Below are positions 47,746 through 55,678 of a DNA stretch of 64,000 nucleotides, piece by piece; the first letter of the stretch is position 1; each line of letters begins with the position of its first letter. The notes under the pieces were generated by a model. That model saw only the letters and a list, made by a program, of their open reading frames with translations. It did not search any database and was not told the origin of the DNA. The position numbers and the translations under genes are program-made. The DNA comes from Cephaloticoccus sp. (GTDB lineage: Bacteria; Verrucomicrobiota; Verrucomicrobiia; Opitutales; Opitutaceae). The DNA lies in assembly GCA_030833445.1 (NCBI GenBank), contig JAURHD010000003.1, positions 124,001 through 188,000 of the forward strand, given 5' to 3'.

Positions 47746-48451
47746 CGAGATTTAGGCAACCTGCGCGCCGGAGCGTGCGGGCACAGCTGTTAAGGGTGGA
47801 ACCAGTCGTGAAAACGTCATCAATCAGGATAGTATGCTGGGCGGTATTAATGGTCACCCCTTGGGCCAGTGCAAAGGCATTTTTCAAGTTCGCTTGGCGG
47901 GTCTTTTTGTCGTGATGCGTTTGCGATACGGTATCCACGTCCCGAATGAGCAAGTCCTCGACTCTAGTGGTCCCGCCCGCCAACCGGGCAACCGATTCGG
48001 CAATCAACCGGCTTTGGTTGTAACCGCGTTCCCGCTCCCGACGGGAATGCAGCGGCACGGGCACCAGCACCGCATCACGCAGCCAACTCACCAACGATTC
48101 GTTCTGGGCGATGATTGCCACCATGTCCCCGAGCACGTGCAAACCGCGGTGATATTTCAAGGTGTGCACCAGAGCCCGGGCCGGGCCCTTGAGCAGGACG
48201 GCCGTGCGTCCTTCCCGGAAAGCCGGAGCCAACCCCTGGCAATGCGGACACATCCGCTCACCCTGCATTTCGCCATAAAAAGGATGCCCACAAGTCGAAC
48301 AGTGCGGCGCATGAACCAGGTGCAGCAACGGCGCACATTTCGCACAGAGATGGCGGTAGCCGGATCCCTCAACCAACGCCTCACACTGCACACAGACCGG
48401 AGGAAATACCACATCGAGTAAACCCCGGCCGATCTGCTGGACAGTGTTCAT
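47720..48451 (-). CDS. ComF family phosphoribosyltransferase-like protein
   Basis: A 243-residue ComF-type protein linked in other bacteria to competence or DNA uptake. The N-terminal zinc-finger region has CXXC-like pairs in VFPPVCVQCEALVEG, HLCAKC, HCSTCGHPF and MCPHCQGL. The phosphoribosyltransferase domain ends with HTILIDDVFTTGSTLNSCAR, the PRPP-binding motif, after RERERGYNQSRLIAESVARL. The stop lies inside accD, so the genes are coupled. Confidence 0.92.
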   Translation of the reverse strand: MNTVQQIGRGLLDVVFPPVCVQCEALVEGSGYRHLCAKCAPLLHLVHAPHCSTCGHPFYGEMQGERMCPHCQGLAPAFREGRTAVLLKGPARALVHTLKYHRGLHVLGDMVAIIAQNESLVSWLRDAVLVPVPLHSRRERERGYNQSRLIAESVARLAGGTTRVEDLLIRDVDTVSQTHHDKKTRQANLKNAFALAQGVTINTAQHTILIDDVFTTGSTLNSCARTLRRAGCLNLDVFTFGHG

Positions 48452-48844
48452 GGTGAGGTTTTACCACAGATCACCCGGAATACACGGAATTATGGATGGC
48501 CGCAAAAAGATCAAACGACCGCGAACTAAGTAACCACAGAACACATGGAACACACTGAAAAGGCTTCCAAGCCTCTGTCCTATATTTTCAACACAGAGGA
48601 CACAGAGAAGAGGTTCTTAGTTTTAACTCTGAGATCTCTGTGTGCTCTGTGTTATTTCCCTTCCGTGTTTTCTGTGTATTCTGTGGTTAACTTCCTATTG
48701 CAAACTCTGCGTCTCCGCGGCTCTGCGTGAGTTCACTCCTGATCTTCGTTGAATCAGAATCCGTGTGTTCGGTGTATTCCGTGGTGACCATGGATTAATA
48801 TGCTTCTGGCTCAGCCATACCGCGGGCTGGCTAGTGGTTCCCGA
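48452..48844. repeat. Nested palindromic spacer downstream of truA
   Basis: No gene is seen. A degenerate CCACAGATCACCCGGAATAC copy (48463) is followed by a complete nested set: AACCACAGAACACATGGAAC (48531), a unique segment AAAAGGCTTCCAAGCCTCTG (48557), AACACAGAGGACACAGAG (48590), inverted CTCTGTGTGCTCTGTGTTA (about 48634) and CTTCCGTGTTTTCTGTGTAT (48660). CTGCGTCTCCGCGGCTCTGC and another CCGTGTGTTCGGTGTATTCC (48764) follow. Confidence 0.75.
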
Positions 48845-49633
48845 TCAGTAAAATACCTTGGTTAAAAACAAGCCCTGGGCAGGGGCGGTCTGGACAACTT
48901 CCGTGCGCCGCCGGGACTTCAGGATCCGCTCAACTTCATCCGGGCCGAGGCGTCCTTCACCCACCGAGACCAAGAGCCCGGCCAAACTGCGCACCATCTT
49001 GTAGAGAAAGCCATCGCCCGTCGCCGTAATCCGGATCTGCGCGCCGCGTTTGACGACATCCAACCGACGCAAGGTGCGGATCGTGTCGTCTTTTTCGGGT
49101 CCATTGAGCGCGGTGAGCGCGCGAAAATCATGTTTCCCGCAGAGCCGCTTCGCCGCGGCCTGCATCGCCGCGATATCCAGCGGCCGATAAACCACCCAGG
49201 TGTAAGGCCGGGTAAACGGATCCGCATCGCCCAGGTGCACATAGTAATCGTAACGCTTGCCGCTGGCATCGAAGCGCGCATGAAAATCCGCTTTGGCTGG
49301 TCGGGCCGATTTGATCTGAATGCTCGCCGGCAAACCGTTGCGCAGCGCCATCAGCAGTTTCTGTTCACCATGCGGCCAGACTGCATCGAAATGAAAAACC
49401 TGACCGCGCGCATGCACCCCGGCATCAGTCCGCCCACTGCCGTGAATACGCACCGGCGTTTTCATGATGTCAGCCAAGCGTGTCTCGATGATATCCTGAA
49501 TCGCCCGGCCGCGGACCTGACTCTGCCAACCCGCCAAGCCCGTGCCATCGTAGGCGCAGATACATTTCCAACGGGAGGGTTTGGTTACCACGGAATTCAC
49601 GGAAGACACGGAATTAACGGACGATCCTTTCAT
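48845..49633 (-). CDS. truA: tRNA pseudouridine(38-40) synthase
   Basis: Isomerizes uridines 38-40 in tRNA anticodon arms. The catalytic Asp is in HGSGRTDAGVHARGQVFHF; other blocks are CAYDGTGLAGWQSQVRGRAI, KRYDYYVHLGDADPF, and FLYKMVRSLAGLLVSVGEGR. The N-terminus is odd: ATG 49633 overlaps the upstream GxxExxY gene and is followed by codons VNSVSSVNSVV read from the CACGGAA repeat. A GTG at 49591, giving MVTKPSRWKCICAYDGTG, may be the real start. Either way, translation initiation lies in the repeat. Confidence 0.92.
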   Translation of the reverse strand: MKGSSVNSVSSVNSVVTKPSRWKCICAYDGTGLAGWQSQVRGRAIQDIIETRLADIMKTPVRIHGSGRTDAGVHARGQVFHFDAVWPHGEQKLLMALRNGLPASIQIKSARPAKADFHARFDASGKRYDYYVHLGDADPFTRPYTWVVYRPLDIAAMQAAAKRLCGKHDFRALTALNGPEKDDTIRTLRRLDVVKRGAQIRITATGDGFLYKMVRSLAGLLVSVGEGRLGPDEVERILKSRRRTEVVQTAPAQGLFLTKVFY

Positions 49634-50026
49634 ATTCAACCAGCGGATGATGTCCAAAATCGACCAATAATCCCACCCGATGCCCTGTGGCTTTTAAATA
49701 GTTGTGCACCTGTGCCCGGTGTTCATCGGCCAAATGAGTGACTGCTTTGATTTCCAAGATCACTTTGTTGAAACAAACGAAATCCGGCTGATAAACCTGC
49801 TTCAGCTGTTCGCCACGATAATGAAGTTTCAAAATCGGTTGAGCGATGACCTCGATCTGCCGGTGTGCAAACTCGATGGTGAGACACTCCTGATAAACCG
49901 ACTCCAGAAAACCGCAGCCCTTGTCTTTATAGACTTCAAAGCAGGCACCAAGAATGGCATGCGTCTCCTCACGTAAGATCAGTTCAGCCATAGGTCTTCT
50001 TTCCGTGTATTCTGTGTCTTCCGTGG
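49588..50026. mobile_element. Candidate GxxExxY-carrying element with 26-bp inverted repeats
   Basis: The left repeat (49588-49613) begins CCACGGAATTCACGGAAGAC and ends directly at the GxxExxY stop codon. The right repeat (50001-50026) is the inverse type, ending TGTCTTCCGTGG, and abuts the yqgF stop codon at 50028. The 439-bp unit contains only the GxxExxY gene. No transposase signature is present, so mobility is inferred from structure. Confidence 0.45.
49614..49991 (-). CDS. GxxExxY family protein (PD-(D/E)XK nuclease-like)
   Basis: A 125-residue protein of the GxxExxY group. It starts MAELILREETHAILGACFEV and carries the name-giving motif G-F-L-E-S-V-Y at residues 27-33. A nuclease-like core is visible with Asp70 in YQPDFVCFNK and Glu80-x-Lys82 in VILEIKAV. 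The biochemical function is not established. It is enclosed between inverted copies of the repeat that fills other spacers of this window, and the right repeat lies just upstream of its start. Homologues are widespread and often multi-copy. Confidence 0.88.
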   Translation of the reverse strand: MAELILREETHAILGACFEVYKDKGCGFLESVYQECLTIEFAHRQIEVIAQPILKLHYRGEQLKQVYQPDFVCFNKVILEIKAVTHLADEHRAQVHNYLKATGHRVGLLVDFGHHPLVEYERIVR

Positions 50027-50027
50027 T

Positions 50028-50465
50028 TTATTCCGATTCTTCCTGGGACACGATGGGCGGGAAGCGTTGGTCCAAATAATCCTGCAGGATGATGGTGGCC
50101 GCGCGGGAATCCACCAAGCCACTCGCCCTCACTTCGCGGCGTTTGTGTTTCGCGATCGATGACTCCGCCTCAAAGCTGGTCAGCCGTTCATCAATCAAGT
50201 GAACCGGGAGCCCGAAACTGTTTTTCAAAGCCTCGGCAAAGGCATCCACTTCCTGGGCTTTGAACCCCACCGTGCCGTCCATGTTGTAGGGATAGCCCAG
50301 CACCAAGTCGGTGATTTTGCGTTGCACGATGATCTCCCCCAAGGCCAGCCAACGCAGTTCAGGGGTCGCCTGCACCAAAGCCGGCAGTGGGGTGGCCACG
50401 CCAATGTCATCGCCGTAGCCAAGGCCAATCCGGCGGGTGCCATAATCAATCCCGAGGCAACGCAT
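50028..50465 (-). CDS. yqgF: YqgF/RuvX family Holliday junction resolvase-like protein
   Basis: RNase H-fold protein linked to pre-16S rRNA 5' end maturation. The 145-residue product starts MRCLGIDYGTRRIGLGYGDD and contains the catalytic-type segments LVLGYPYNMDGTVGFKAQEV, LIDERLTSFEAESSIAK and LVDSRAATIILQDYLDQRF. The essential Asp residues are conserved. It is divergent from the ThiF-rhodanese gene across 76 bp, and its stop codon abuts the GxxExxY element. Confidence 0.94.
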   Translation of the reverse strand: MRCLGIDYGTRRIGLGYGDDIGVATPLPALVQATPELRWLALGEIIVQRKITDLVLGYPYNMDGTVGFKAQEVDAFAEALKNSFGLPVHLIDERLTSFEAESSIAKHKRREVRASGLVDSRAATIILQDYLDQRFPPIVSQEESE

Positions 50466-50541
50466 GCGGCAATTTGGATGGGGCGCCCGCTTGGGTGCAA
50501 TTTCATTTGCGAGCGCCGGTGAATCGCCTCTCTTAACCTTA

Positions 50542-51717
50542 ATGCCAGATCAAACGCCCAATCTCGATGCCGCAGCCCTGCGCCGCTACAGTCGTCAAAT
50601 CCTGCTGGAGGAAGTGGGTGTGGCCAGGCAGCAGAAACTCGCCGCCGCCAAGGTATTGATCGTCGGGGCCGGTGGACTGGGCAGCCCGGCCGCGCTCTAT
50701 CTGACCGCCGCCGGGGTTGGGACCTTGGGGATCGCCGATCTCGATATCGTTGAGGAACACAATTTGCAGCGGCAGTTGTTGCATACCACCGACTCGGTTG
50801 GCCAAGCCAAGGTGGAGTCCGCCGCAGCCACTCTGCGGGCCTTGAATCCGTTGGTAAAGATCGTCCCCCATCCCAAGGGGATCACGGCTGAAAACGCGGT
50901 GGAATTGTTTACCCACTACGATGTAATCGTGGATGGCACGGATAATTTTGCCGTGCGTTATCTCAACAACGATGCGGCGTATTTTGCGCAAAAGCCTTTG
51001 GTGCACGGCAGTGTTTTCAAATTCGAAGGTCAGGTCAGCGTGTTCGACCCCGCATCGGGCGGCCCCTGCTATCGCTGCCTGTTTCCGGCCCCCCCGGCGG
51101 CAGGCAGTGTGCCGGGTTGCGGTGAAGCCGGCGTGATCGGCGCCCTGTGCGGGATCATCGGCAGCATGCAAGCCATGGAAGTGATCAAGCTGATCACGGG
51201 TTGCGGCGAAACGTTGCGCGGCCGATTACTCACTTACGATGCTCTCAGTCACCAAGTGCAGACCATTGCGATGGCGCGCAATCCCACCTGCCCCTTGTGC
51301 AGTCAGCACGCCACCATCACCGGCATCACCCCTACCCGCTATGCGCCCACGTGCGAAAACGTCAATCCCACTCTTATGAACCATTCTGAACACCCCTTGG
51401 AAATTTCGGTAACAGAGGCCCACGCGCTGCTGCAAAATGCCGCGGATGACACCGTCGTCCTGATCGATGTGCGCGAACCATTTGAAGTGGAATTGTGCCG
51501 GGTGGAGATTGCCCGGCATATTCCCATGCGACAAGTTCCCGAGCAGTTGGATGAGCTGTCCAAGGATCACCATCTGCTGATCATGTGTCACCATGGCGGT
51601 CGCAGTCAGCGGGTCGCTGAATTTCTCCGCGCCCAAGGTTACCCAGCCGTAACCAATGTGGCCGGAGGGATTGACGCATGGGCCGTGGAAATCGATAGCA
51701 CCCTCACCCGTTACTGA
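50542..51717 (+). CDS. ThiF/MoeB-type adenylyltransferase fused to rhodanese domain
   Basis: E1-like enzyme that adenylates a sulfur-carrier protein (ThiS or MoaD type) and, via the rhodanese domain, may transfer sulfur to it. The adenylation domain (about 1-270) shows LRRYSRQILLEEVGVARQQK, VLIVGAGGLGSPAALYLTAA and DGTDNFAVRYLNNDAAYF. A CPLC motif lies in the linker. The rhodanese domain (about 295-391) carries MCHHGGRSQRVAEFL with active Cys near 348. Start ATG 50542 (MPDQTPNLDAAALRRYSRQI). The arrangement resembles MoeZ/MOCS3. Confidence 0.92.
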   Translation: MPDQTPNLDAAALRRYSRQILLEEVGVARQQKLAAAKVLIVGAGGLGSPAALYLTAAGVGTLGIADLDIVEEHNLQRQLLHTTDSVGQAKVESAAATLRALNPLVKIVPHPKGITAENAVELFTHYDVIVDGTDNFAVRYLNNDAAYFAQKPLVHGSVFKFEGQVSVFDPASGGPCYRCLFPAPPAAGSVPGCGEAGVIGALCGIIGSMQAMEVIKLITGCGETLRGRLLTYDALSHQVQTIAMARNPTCPLCSQHATITGITPTRYAPTCENVNPTLMNHSEHPLEISVTEAHALLQNAADDTVVLIDVREPFEVELCRVEIARHIPMRQVPEQLDELSKDHHLLIMCHHGGRSQRVAEFLRAQGYPAVTNVAGGIDAWAVEIDSTLTRY

Positions 51718-51729
51718 TCCACCGGGCGC

Positions 51730-52644
51730 TCAGTCCAAACGTTGCCCGGGATGCGCCGCCACATAGCGGGCCACATGCTCGGCGAAAGCGTGCTTCAATT
51801 GCATGGTCTGTGAGTCGACCGCGACCCGGAACGGATGCTGATCTATCGCCCCCACCGGTGAGATATCCCGGGTGGTGGACATGATAAAACACTCCCCCAT
51901 GGATTTCATATCGTCGGGTTTCAACGCCACTTCACGAACGGTAAAACCGGCCTTGGCCGCTACTTCCCGCAACACCAATGCCCGGGTGATCCCACCCAGA
52001 ATTCCCGCATCCAACGGCGGCGTGAGGATAACGCCATCCCGGATGAATGCCAGATTGCTGGTGGCCGCCTCGGTGATTTCCCCGGCCTGGTTTACCATCA
52101 CCACATCATCCGCCCCCCGCTCCCGGGCCGCACGCAGACAGAGAATATTATTGAGATAGTTGCCCGTTTTCCACGCCGGGTTGATCGTATTGGCCGGATT
52201 GCGGCGCAGCGTTGTCTCCAAGGATAGTGTATAGCCTTTCGCGAGAATGGCCGGCGTCAGGTCTTTGTTGGCCTGCACCAACAACGTATAATCGGGGCCC
52301 TCCGCCAGGGCCGTATCGAGACCGATCGCGCCGCCGCCGCGGGTGATTTGCAATCGCACATACAGTTCGCCGCCAAATTCCGTATGCTGACGAAATGCCG
52401 CCGCGGTGCGTTTAATCTCCGCCAACATCATGGCGGCATCGCCCGGTATGGCGATGTGCAGGGCGGCCCCGGATTGGTGCAGTCTCCGACAATGTTCTTC
52501 CCAGGCAAACAGCACCCCCTGGTAGGTGCGCCACACTTCATAGATGGCATCCCCATACAAAAAGCCCCGGTTCAAAGGCGACAAGGCCGGCTCCCGGGCA
52601 TCATGCAAGCGCCCGTTGGTGTTGGCTTGAATATAGGTGGACAT
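51730..52644 (-). CDS. Class IV aminotransferase (branched-chain/D-amino acid/PabC-like)
   Basis: PLP-dependent aminotransferase of fold type IV, 304 residues from ATG 52644 (MSTYIQANTNGRLHDAREPA). The family signature is NRGFLYGDAIYEVWRTYQG at the start. The catalytic Lys region is in PAWKTGNYLNNILCLRAARE, followed by ADDVVMVNQAGEITEAATSN and GGITRALVLREVAAKAGFTV. Whether it acts on branched-chain amino acids, D-alanine or aminodeoxychorismate cannot be decided. It is downstream of the terminator of the small HTH gene and convergent with the ThiF gene. Confidence 0.9.
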   Translation of the reverse strand: MSTYIQANTNGRLHDAREPALSPLNRGFLYGDAIYEVWRTYQGVLFAWEEHCRRLHQSGAALHIAIPGDAAMMLAEIKRTAAAFRQHTEFGGELYVRLQITRGGGAIGLDTALAEGPDYTLLVQANKDLTPAILAKGYTLSLETTLRRNPANTINPAWKTGNYLNNILCLRAARERGADDVVMVNQAGEITEAATSNLAFIRDGVILTPPLDAGILGGITRALVLREVAAKAGFTVREVALKPDDMKSMGECFIMSTTRDISPVGAIDQHPFRVAVDSQTMQLKHAFAEHVARYVAAHPGQRLD

Positions 52645-52681
52645 CTGGCGCCAGCAGAACCAATTCGCCAAACTTGCACCA

Positions 52682-52712
52682 CAAAAAAGCCCCGCAGGCT
52701 GTGCAGGGCTTA
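52682..52712 (-). terminator. Intrinsic terminator of the small HTH gene
   Basis: Read on the minus strand, AAGCCCTGCACAGCCTGCGG followed by GGCTTTTTTG forms a short GC-rich hairpin ending in a T-run, about 24 bases after the stop of the 52736-53098 gene. Confidence 0.75.
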
Positions 52713-52735
52713 ATTTTTGGAATCTGGCCGGCGGG

Positions 52736-53098
52736 TTACTTCTTCCGAGCCTTGGTCAGGCCAAGTTCTTTTTTGATGTTCTGCACGCTGGGCACAGAGA
52801 TACCCACGGTGGCTGCAATGTCCGCACCGGTTTTTCCGGCGACGGTCATGGCCTTCACCTTGTTCTTGGTATCATCGGTGATGATGGCGCGTTTGCGGCG
52901 TTTGCCGCCCTTGGTCTTGCTGAGGGAACGACCGCCAGCGGCGGCCTTCAGGGCTTTGACGAAGGCATTGACATCCTGAAAGCCATACTTGGCTGGCAGG
53001 GTGGCCAATTCCTTGGATTGTTCGGCGGCGATGGCTTGCTCCAACTTTGTGATTTTGGCGCGGGCGGCCTCGAGTGCTTTTATTTTATTAGTAAGCAT
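52736..53098 (-). CDS. Small basic coiled-coil/helix-turn-helix protein, possible nucleoid-associated or regulatory protein
   Basis: A 120-residue protein not recognized by name. Residues 1-35 form a charged coiled coil (MLTNKIKALEAARAKITKLE). The middle is basic (LSKTKGGKRRKRAIITDDTK). The C-terminal segment AGKTGADIAATVGISVPSVQ resembles the HTH of Hin-type resolvases. This layout recalls H-NS-like DNA-binding proteins, but no assignment is certain. It has its own terminator, and an AT-rich leader with an inverted repeat 16 bp upstream of the start, which could be an autoregulatory site. Confidence 0.7.
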   Translation of the reverse strand: MLTNKIKALEAARAKITKLEQAIAAEQSKELATLPAKYGFQDVNAFVKALKAAAGGRSLSKTKGGKRRKRAIITDDTKNKVKAMTVAGKTGADIAATVGISVPSVQNIKKELGLTKARKK

Positions 53099-53113
53099 GG
53101 TGGTGGATTAATT

Positions 53114-53141
53114 AATGTTCAATACGAGTTGTATTAACATT
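53114..53141. promoter_or_regulatory. Imperfect inverted repeat in AT-rich leader
   Basis: AATGTTCAATAC and GTATTAACATT face each other over a 5-base spacer (11 paired bases and one bulge). It lies 16-43 bases upstream of the small HTH gene in a strikingly AT-rich stretch, compatible with a DNA-binding site. Confidence 0.4.
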
Positions 53142-53240
53142 CGCATAGCAGAGCAAGTCCTATATAGATAAAATTCCTGTATCGATATATTCTTCTCCCA
53201 TTATGTTATGAAATCCCTATACAAGTAGATACATTCAGAC

Positions 53241-54068
53241 CTACTGGGCCGGATGATCCCCTCGTCGGAACGTGGCCGGACCACAACCGGCATACTTGGC
53301 AAATACCCGGCTGAAATGATGCCGGTTGCTATAGCCCAAACGCTCCGCGATTTGCTCGATCGATTCGTCCGTCAGGGCCAGACGACGGCAAGCCTCCTGC
53401 ACCCGATTTTCCGCCACATAGGCGGCCGGCGTTTTACCCGTGCGGGCCTTGAACCAGCGAATGAATCCCTCCACGCCCATGCCCGCCTGCTGGGCGAGTA
53501 ATTCGTTGGTGATTGCCGAACCGAGATTCAGGTCCAGCCACGTCAACACCTTGTGTAATCGCCGACTCGGTATCGCCGTCCAACCCGATCCCAAGTCCGA
53601 TAGGACGACATGCAGAAGCGCCGTCGCCAAATGGGCCGACTTGTCGGTGAATTTGGCTGTCACCGCCGCCTGCAAGGCAGTCGCCACCCCCTGAAAATCC
53701 GGTCCCGCGTCCACCATCAACATTTTCTGCGCATCCAAGGGCCGGCTCAATTGCAGGGTGAAATGTAGCCAAAGGTGATCCACCCCGTCCTGACTGCCGC
53801 AATCGAACGGCACGCCGGCCGGCAACAGCACCACCCGTTCTTGATTCAGGGCCACTCGTTCACCCGCACAGTCCACCCAGGTGCCGGAGCTAAATTCGTA
53901 AAACAATCTCCAGAAAGGACTGCAGACCGCGCGGTGTTGCCAATTGCCGTCCAACCGCAACACCCCGGTCTCATGAATTTGAAAGACACCGGTGCCACGA
54001 TCGGCTGGTATTCTTAAACCCTGCTCCGTAAACGGATTTTGCCATCGGGTTCGGTCAATTATAGACAT
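53241..54068 (-). CDS. AraC family transcriptional regulator
   Basis: A 275-residue regulator with an N-terminal cupin-like sensing domain (FQIHETGVLRLDGNWQHRAV) and a C-terminal double helix-turn-helix (LAQQAGMGVEGFIRWFKART; SIEQIAERLGYSNRHHFSRV). It is divergent from the putative diiron protein gene at a 55-bp spacing, so it probably controls that gene and perhaps the following cluster. The inducer is unknown, but AraC proteins of this type commonly respond to sugars. Confidence 0.9.
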   Translation of the reverse strand: MSIIDRTRWQNPFTEQGLRIPADRGTGVFQIHETGVLRLDGNWQHRAVCSPFWRLFYEFSSGTWVDCAGERVALNQERVVLLPAGVPFDCGSQDGVDHLWLHFTLQLSRPLDAQKMLMVDAGPDFQGVATALQAAVTAKFTDKSAHLATALLHVVLSDLGSGWTAIPSRRLHKVLTWLDLNLGSAITNELLAQQAGMGVEGFIRWFKARTGKTPAAYVAENRVQEACRRLALTDESIEQIAERLGYSNRHHFSRVFAKYAGCGPATFRRGDHPAQ

Positions 54069-54123
54069 AAGTCAGTTCCTACTAGGCATAGCCCTCACGC
54101 AAGATAATTGATATATTGGAACC

Positions 54124-55605
54124 ATGAGCCTGTCCCCACTCGCCCCACCCCTTAAACCAGCCGCGCGCAAAGTCTTGGTCGACGCCCAAGCGAAGCAAAA
54201 GCCCCGCACGGTCGACCAGCTTTGTGATTGGCAATATGTGGAGAAGTCCATCCACCGATTGATCTGCGCCTGGGGTCGCGATGTCTCCGCGTGGGATGAC
54301 AAGAGCACTATTCACCGCCACGTCTGGGATCAGGCCGAATGCGTGCGACGCCTGCGTGAACGCACGGAACAGTTCCCCGGCGGCAAACCCGATGCCCCGG
54401 TCTCGGGCCAACTGGAACGGCTCGTCAACACCGTGCTGCTGGCCCCCACCCACCACGATGCCCTCGATGGCATTTACGTGCACCTGCTCAAGACCCTCGT
54501 CGCGGCCTACGGCGAATACAGTGTCACGGTCCACCCGATCCACGATGCCCCGACCATCGCGTTGTTGCATGAGATCAACCAAATCAAAAGCCAGCAGTGG
54601 CTTTGGTATCGCGACTATCGCCGGCGCTATCCGCATGAGACCGACCCCGTCTACCGGCAAAAGGTGGAAGCCGCCCTCGCCGATTGCGGCCACCTCAAGT
54701 CTGCCCTGCCGCTAAACGCCGCCGACACCGCGCAACCGGCCGGCGTGGCCACCGATTTTAAGCTGCGTCGTTTCTTTGCCCGCGACGAACCCACCCGCGC
54801 CAAACAACCATTCATGGATTATGTGCGCGCGGATTTCACCACCAGTATCGAAGCCCGCCGGTTGTTCTGGGCCTACGGTTACATGATGGAAAAAAACATT
54901 CCGGACGACCAGTTGGCGTGGATCTATTACGGCCATTATATGCCGTGGCAGTGGCATCATGACATCTCGCGCCATCTTTGGGATGAATCCCGTCACGGCG
55001 ATTCCGGTTATTCGCGCCTGTGCGACTTTGGCATCGGTTTGGATGAAGTCGGCTTCGGTCCCTACGACCTGCAGGACCGCGACAAGGCCCTCGAGGAAAT
55101 CGCCAAGGAACGCGGCATTTCCATTCCTGAAGCCCGTGAACGGCACAACGAGCTGCTCGCTCCGCTGCGCATGGAACCCATTTCCAAGGCCCTGCTCTAT
55201 CAGCACGTATTCATGATCGGCATGGTCGCCGAAACCGGTCACTTTGTCGTCAAGAACGAGGGCTACGTCGACTTCAAGGAAGGTCAGGATCTCGAATCCG
55301 CGGAGATGATGCTGTTCGACATCATTGATGAAACGGCCCACGTGCAATACGCCCACCGCTGGTTGCCGATGCTCGCCGAGCATGCCGGGATCGATAATTC
55401 CGATTACCGCGAACGGGCCGCGAAGGTGCGCGAGGAAAGTCAGGCCAAGGCCAATCACGACGCGGGCAAACTGCAGCGCGAACTCTCCCGCACCCCCGGC
55501 GACCCGTCCTTCGATTTTTATCAAAGCCTGCTGAGTCGCATCCGCGCGTCCTATCCACTGACCAACGCCACGACCTGCCCGCCTCGTTCGCCGAAGCCAA
55601 TGTAA
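54124..55605 (+). CDS. Putative ferritin-like diiron protein of unknown function
   Basis: A 493-residue protein that I do not recognize by name. It is strongly helical and contains several Glu-x-x-His motifs spaced as in ferritin-like diiron enzymes: LWDESRHGDSG (about 284), VAETGHFVV (about 368) and IDETAHVQYAHRW (about 402). A further Glu lies in HEINQIKSQQWLWY (about 148). These could ligate a di-iron or di-manganese centre. It is divergent from the AraC regulator and precedes an HTH-metallo-hydrolase gene. An oxygenase or oxidase role is inferred only from motif layout. Confidence 0.65.
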   Translation: MSLSPLAPPLKPAARKVLVDAQAKQKPRTVDQLCDWQYVEKSIHRLICAWGRDVSAWDDKSTIHRHVWDQAECVRRLRERTEQFPGGKPDAPVSGQLERLVNTVLLAPTHHDALDGIYVHLLKTLVAAYGEYSVTVHPIHDAPTIALLHEINQIKSQQWLWYRDYRRRYPHETDPVYRQKVEAALADCGHLKSALPLNAADTAQPAGVATDFKLRRFFARDEPTRAKQPFMDYVRADFTTSIEARRLFWAYGYMMEKNIPDDQLAWIYYGHYMPWQWHHDISRHLWDESRHGDSGYSRLCDFGIGLDEVGFGPYDLQDRDKALEEIAKERGISIPEARERHNELLAPLRMEPISKALLYQHVFMIGMVAETGHFVVKNEGYVDFKEGQDLESAEMMLFDIIDETAHVQYAHRWLPMLAEHAGIDNSDYRERAAKVREESQAKANHDAGKLQRELSRTPGDPSFDFYQSLLSRIRASYPLTNATTCPPRSPKPM

Positions 55606-55678
55606 GTTCCGCCTCGCCGCAATTTTGACAGGCATTCGGCTTGCACGCCTCTTGCCCGGCAGCATTTACTAAACGGCC

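Noticed and set aside
26371-49613. CRISPR-like array from regularly spaced short repeats
   Set aside because: Repeats have no uniform spacer length, are present in both orientations, and no cas genes are nearby.
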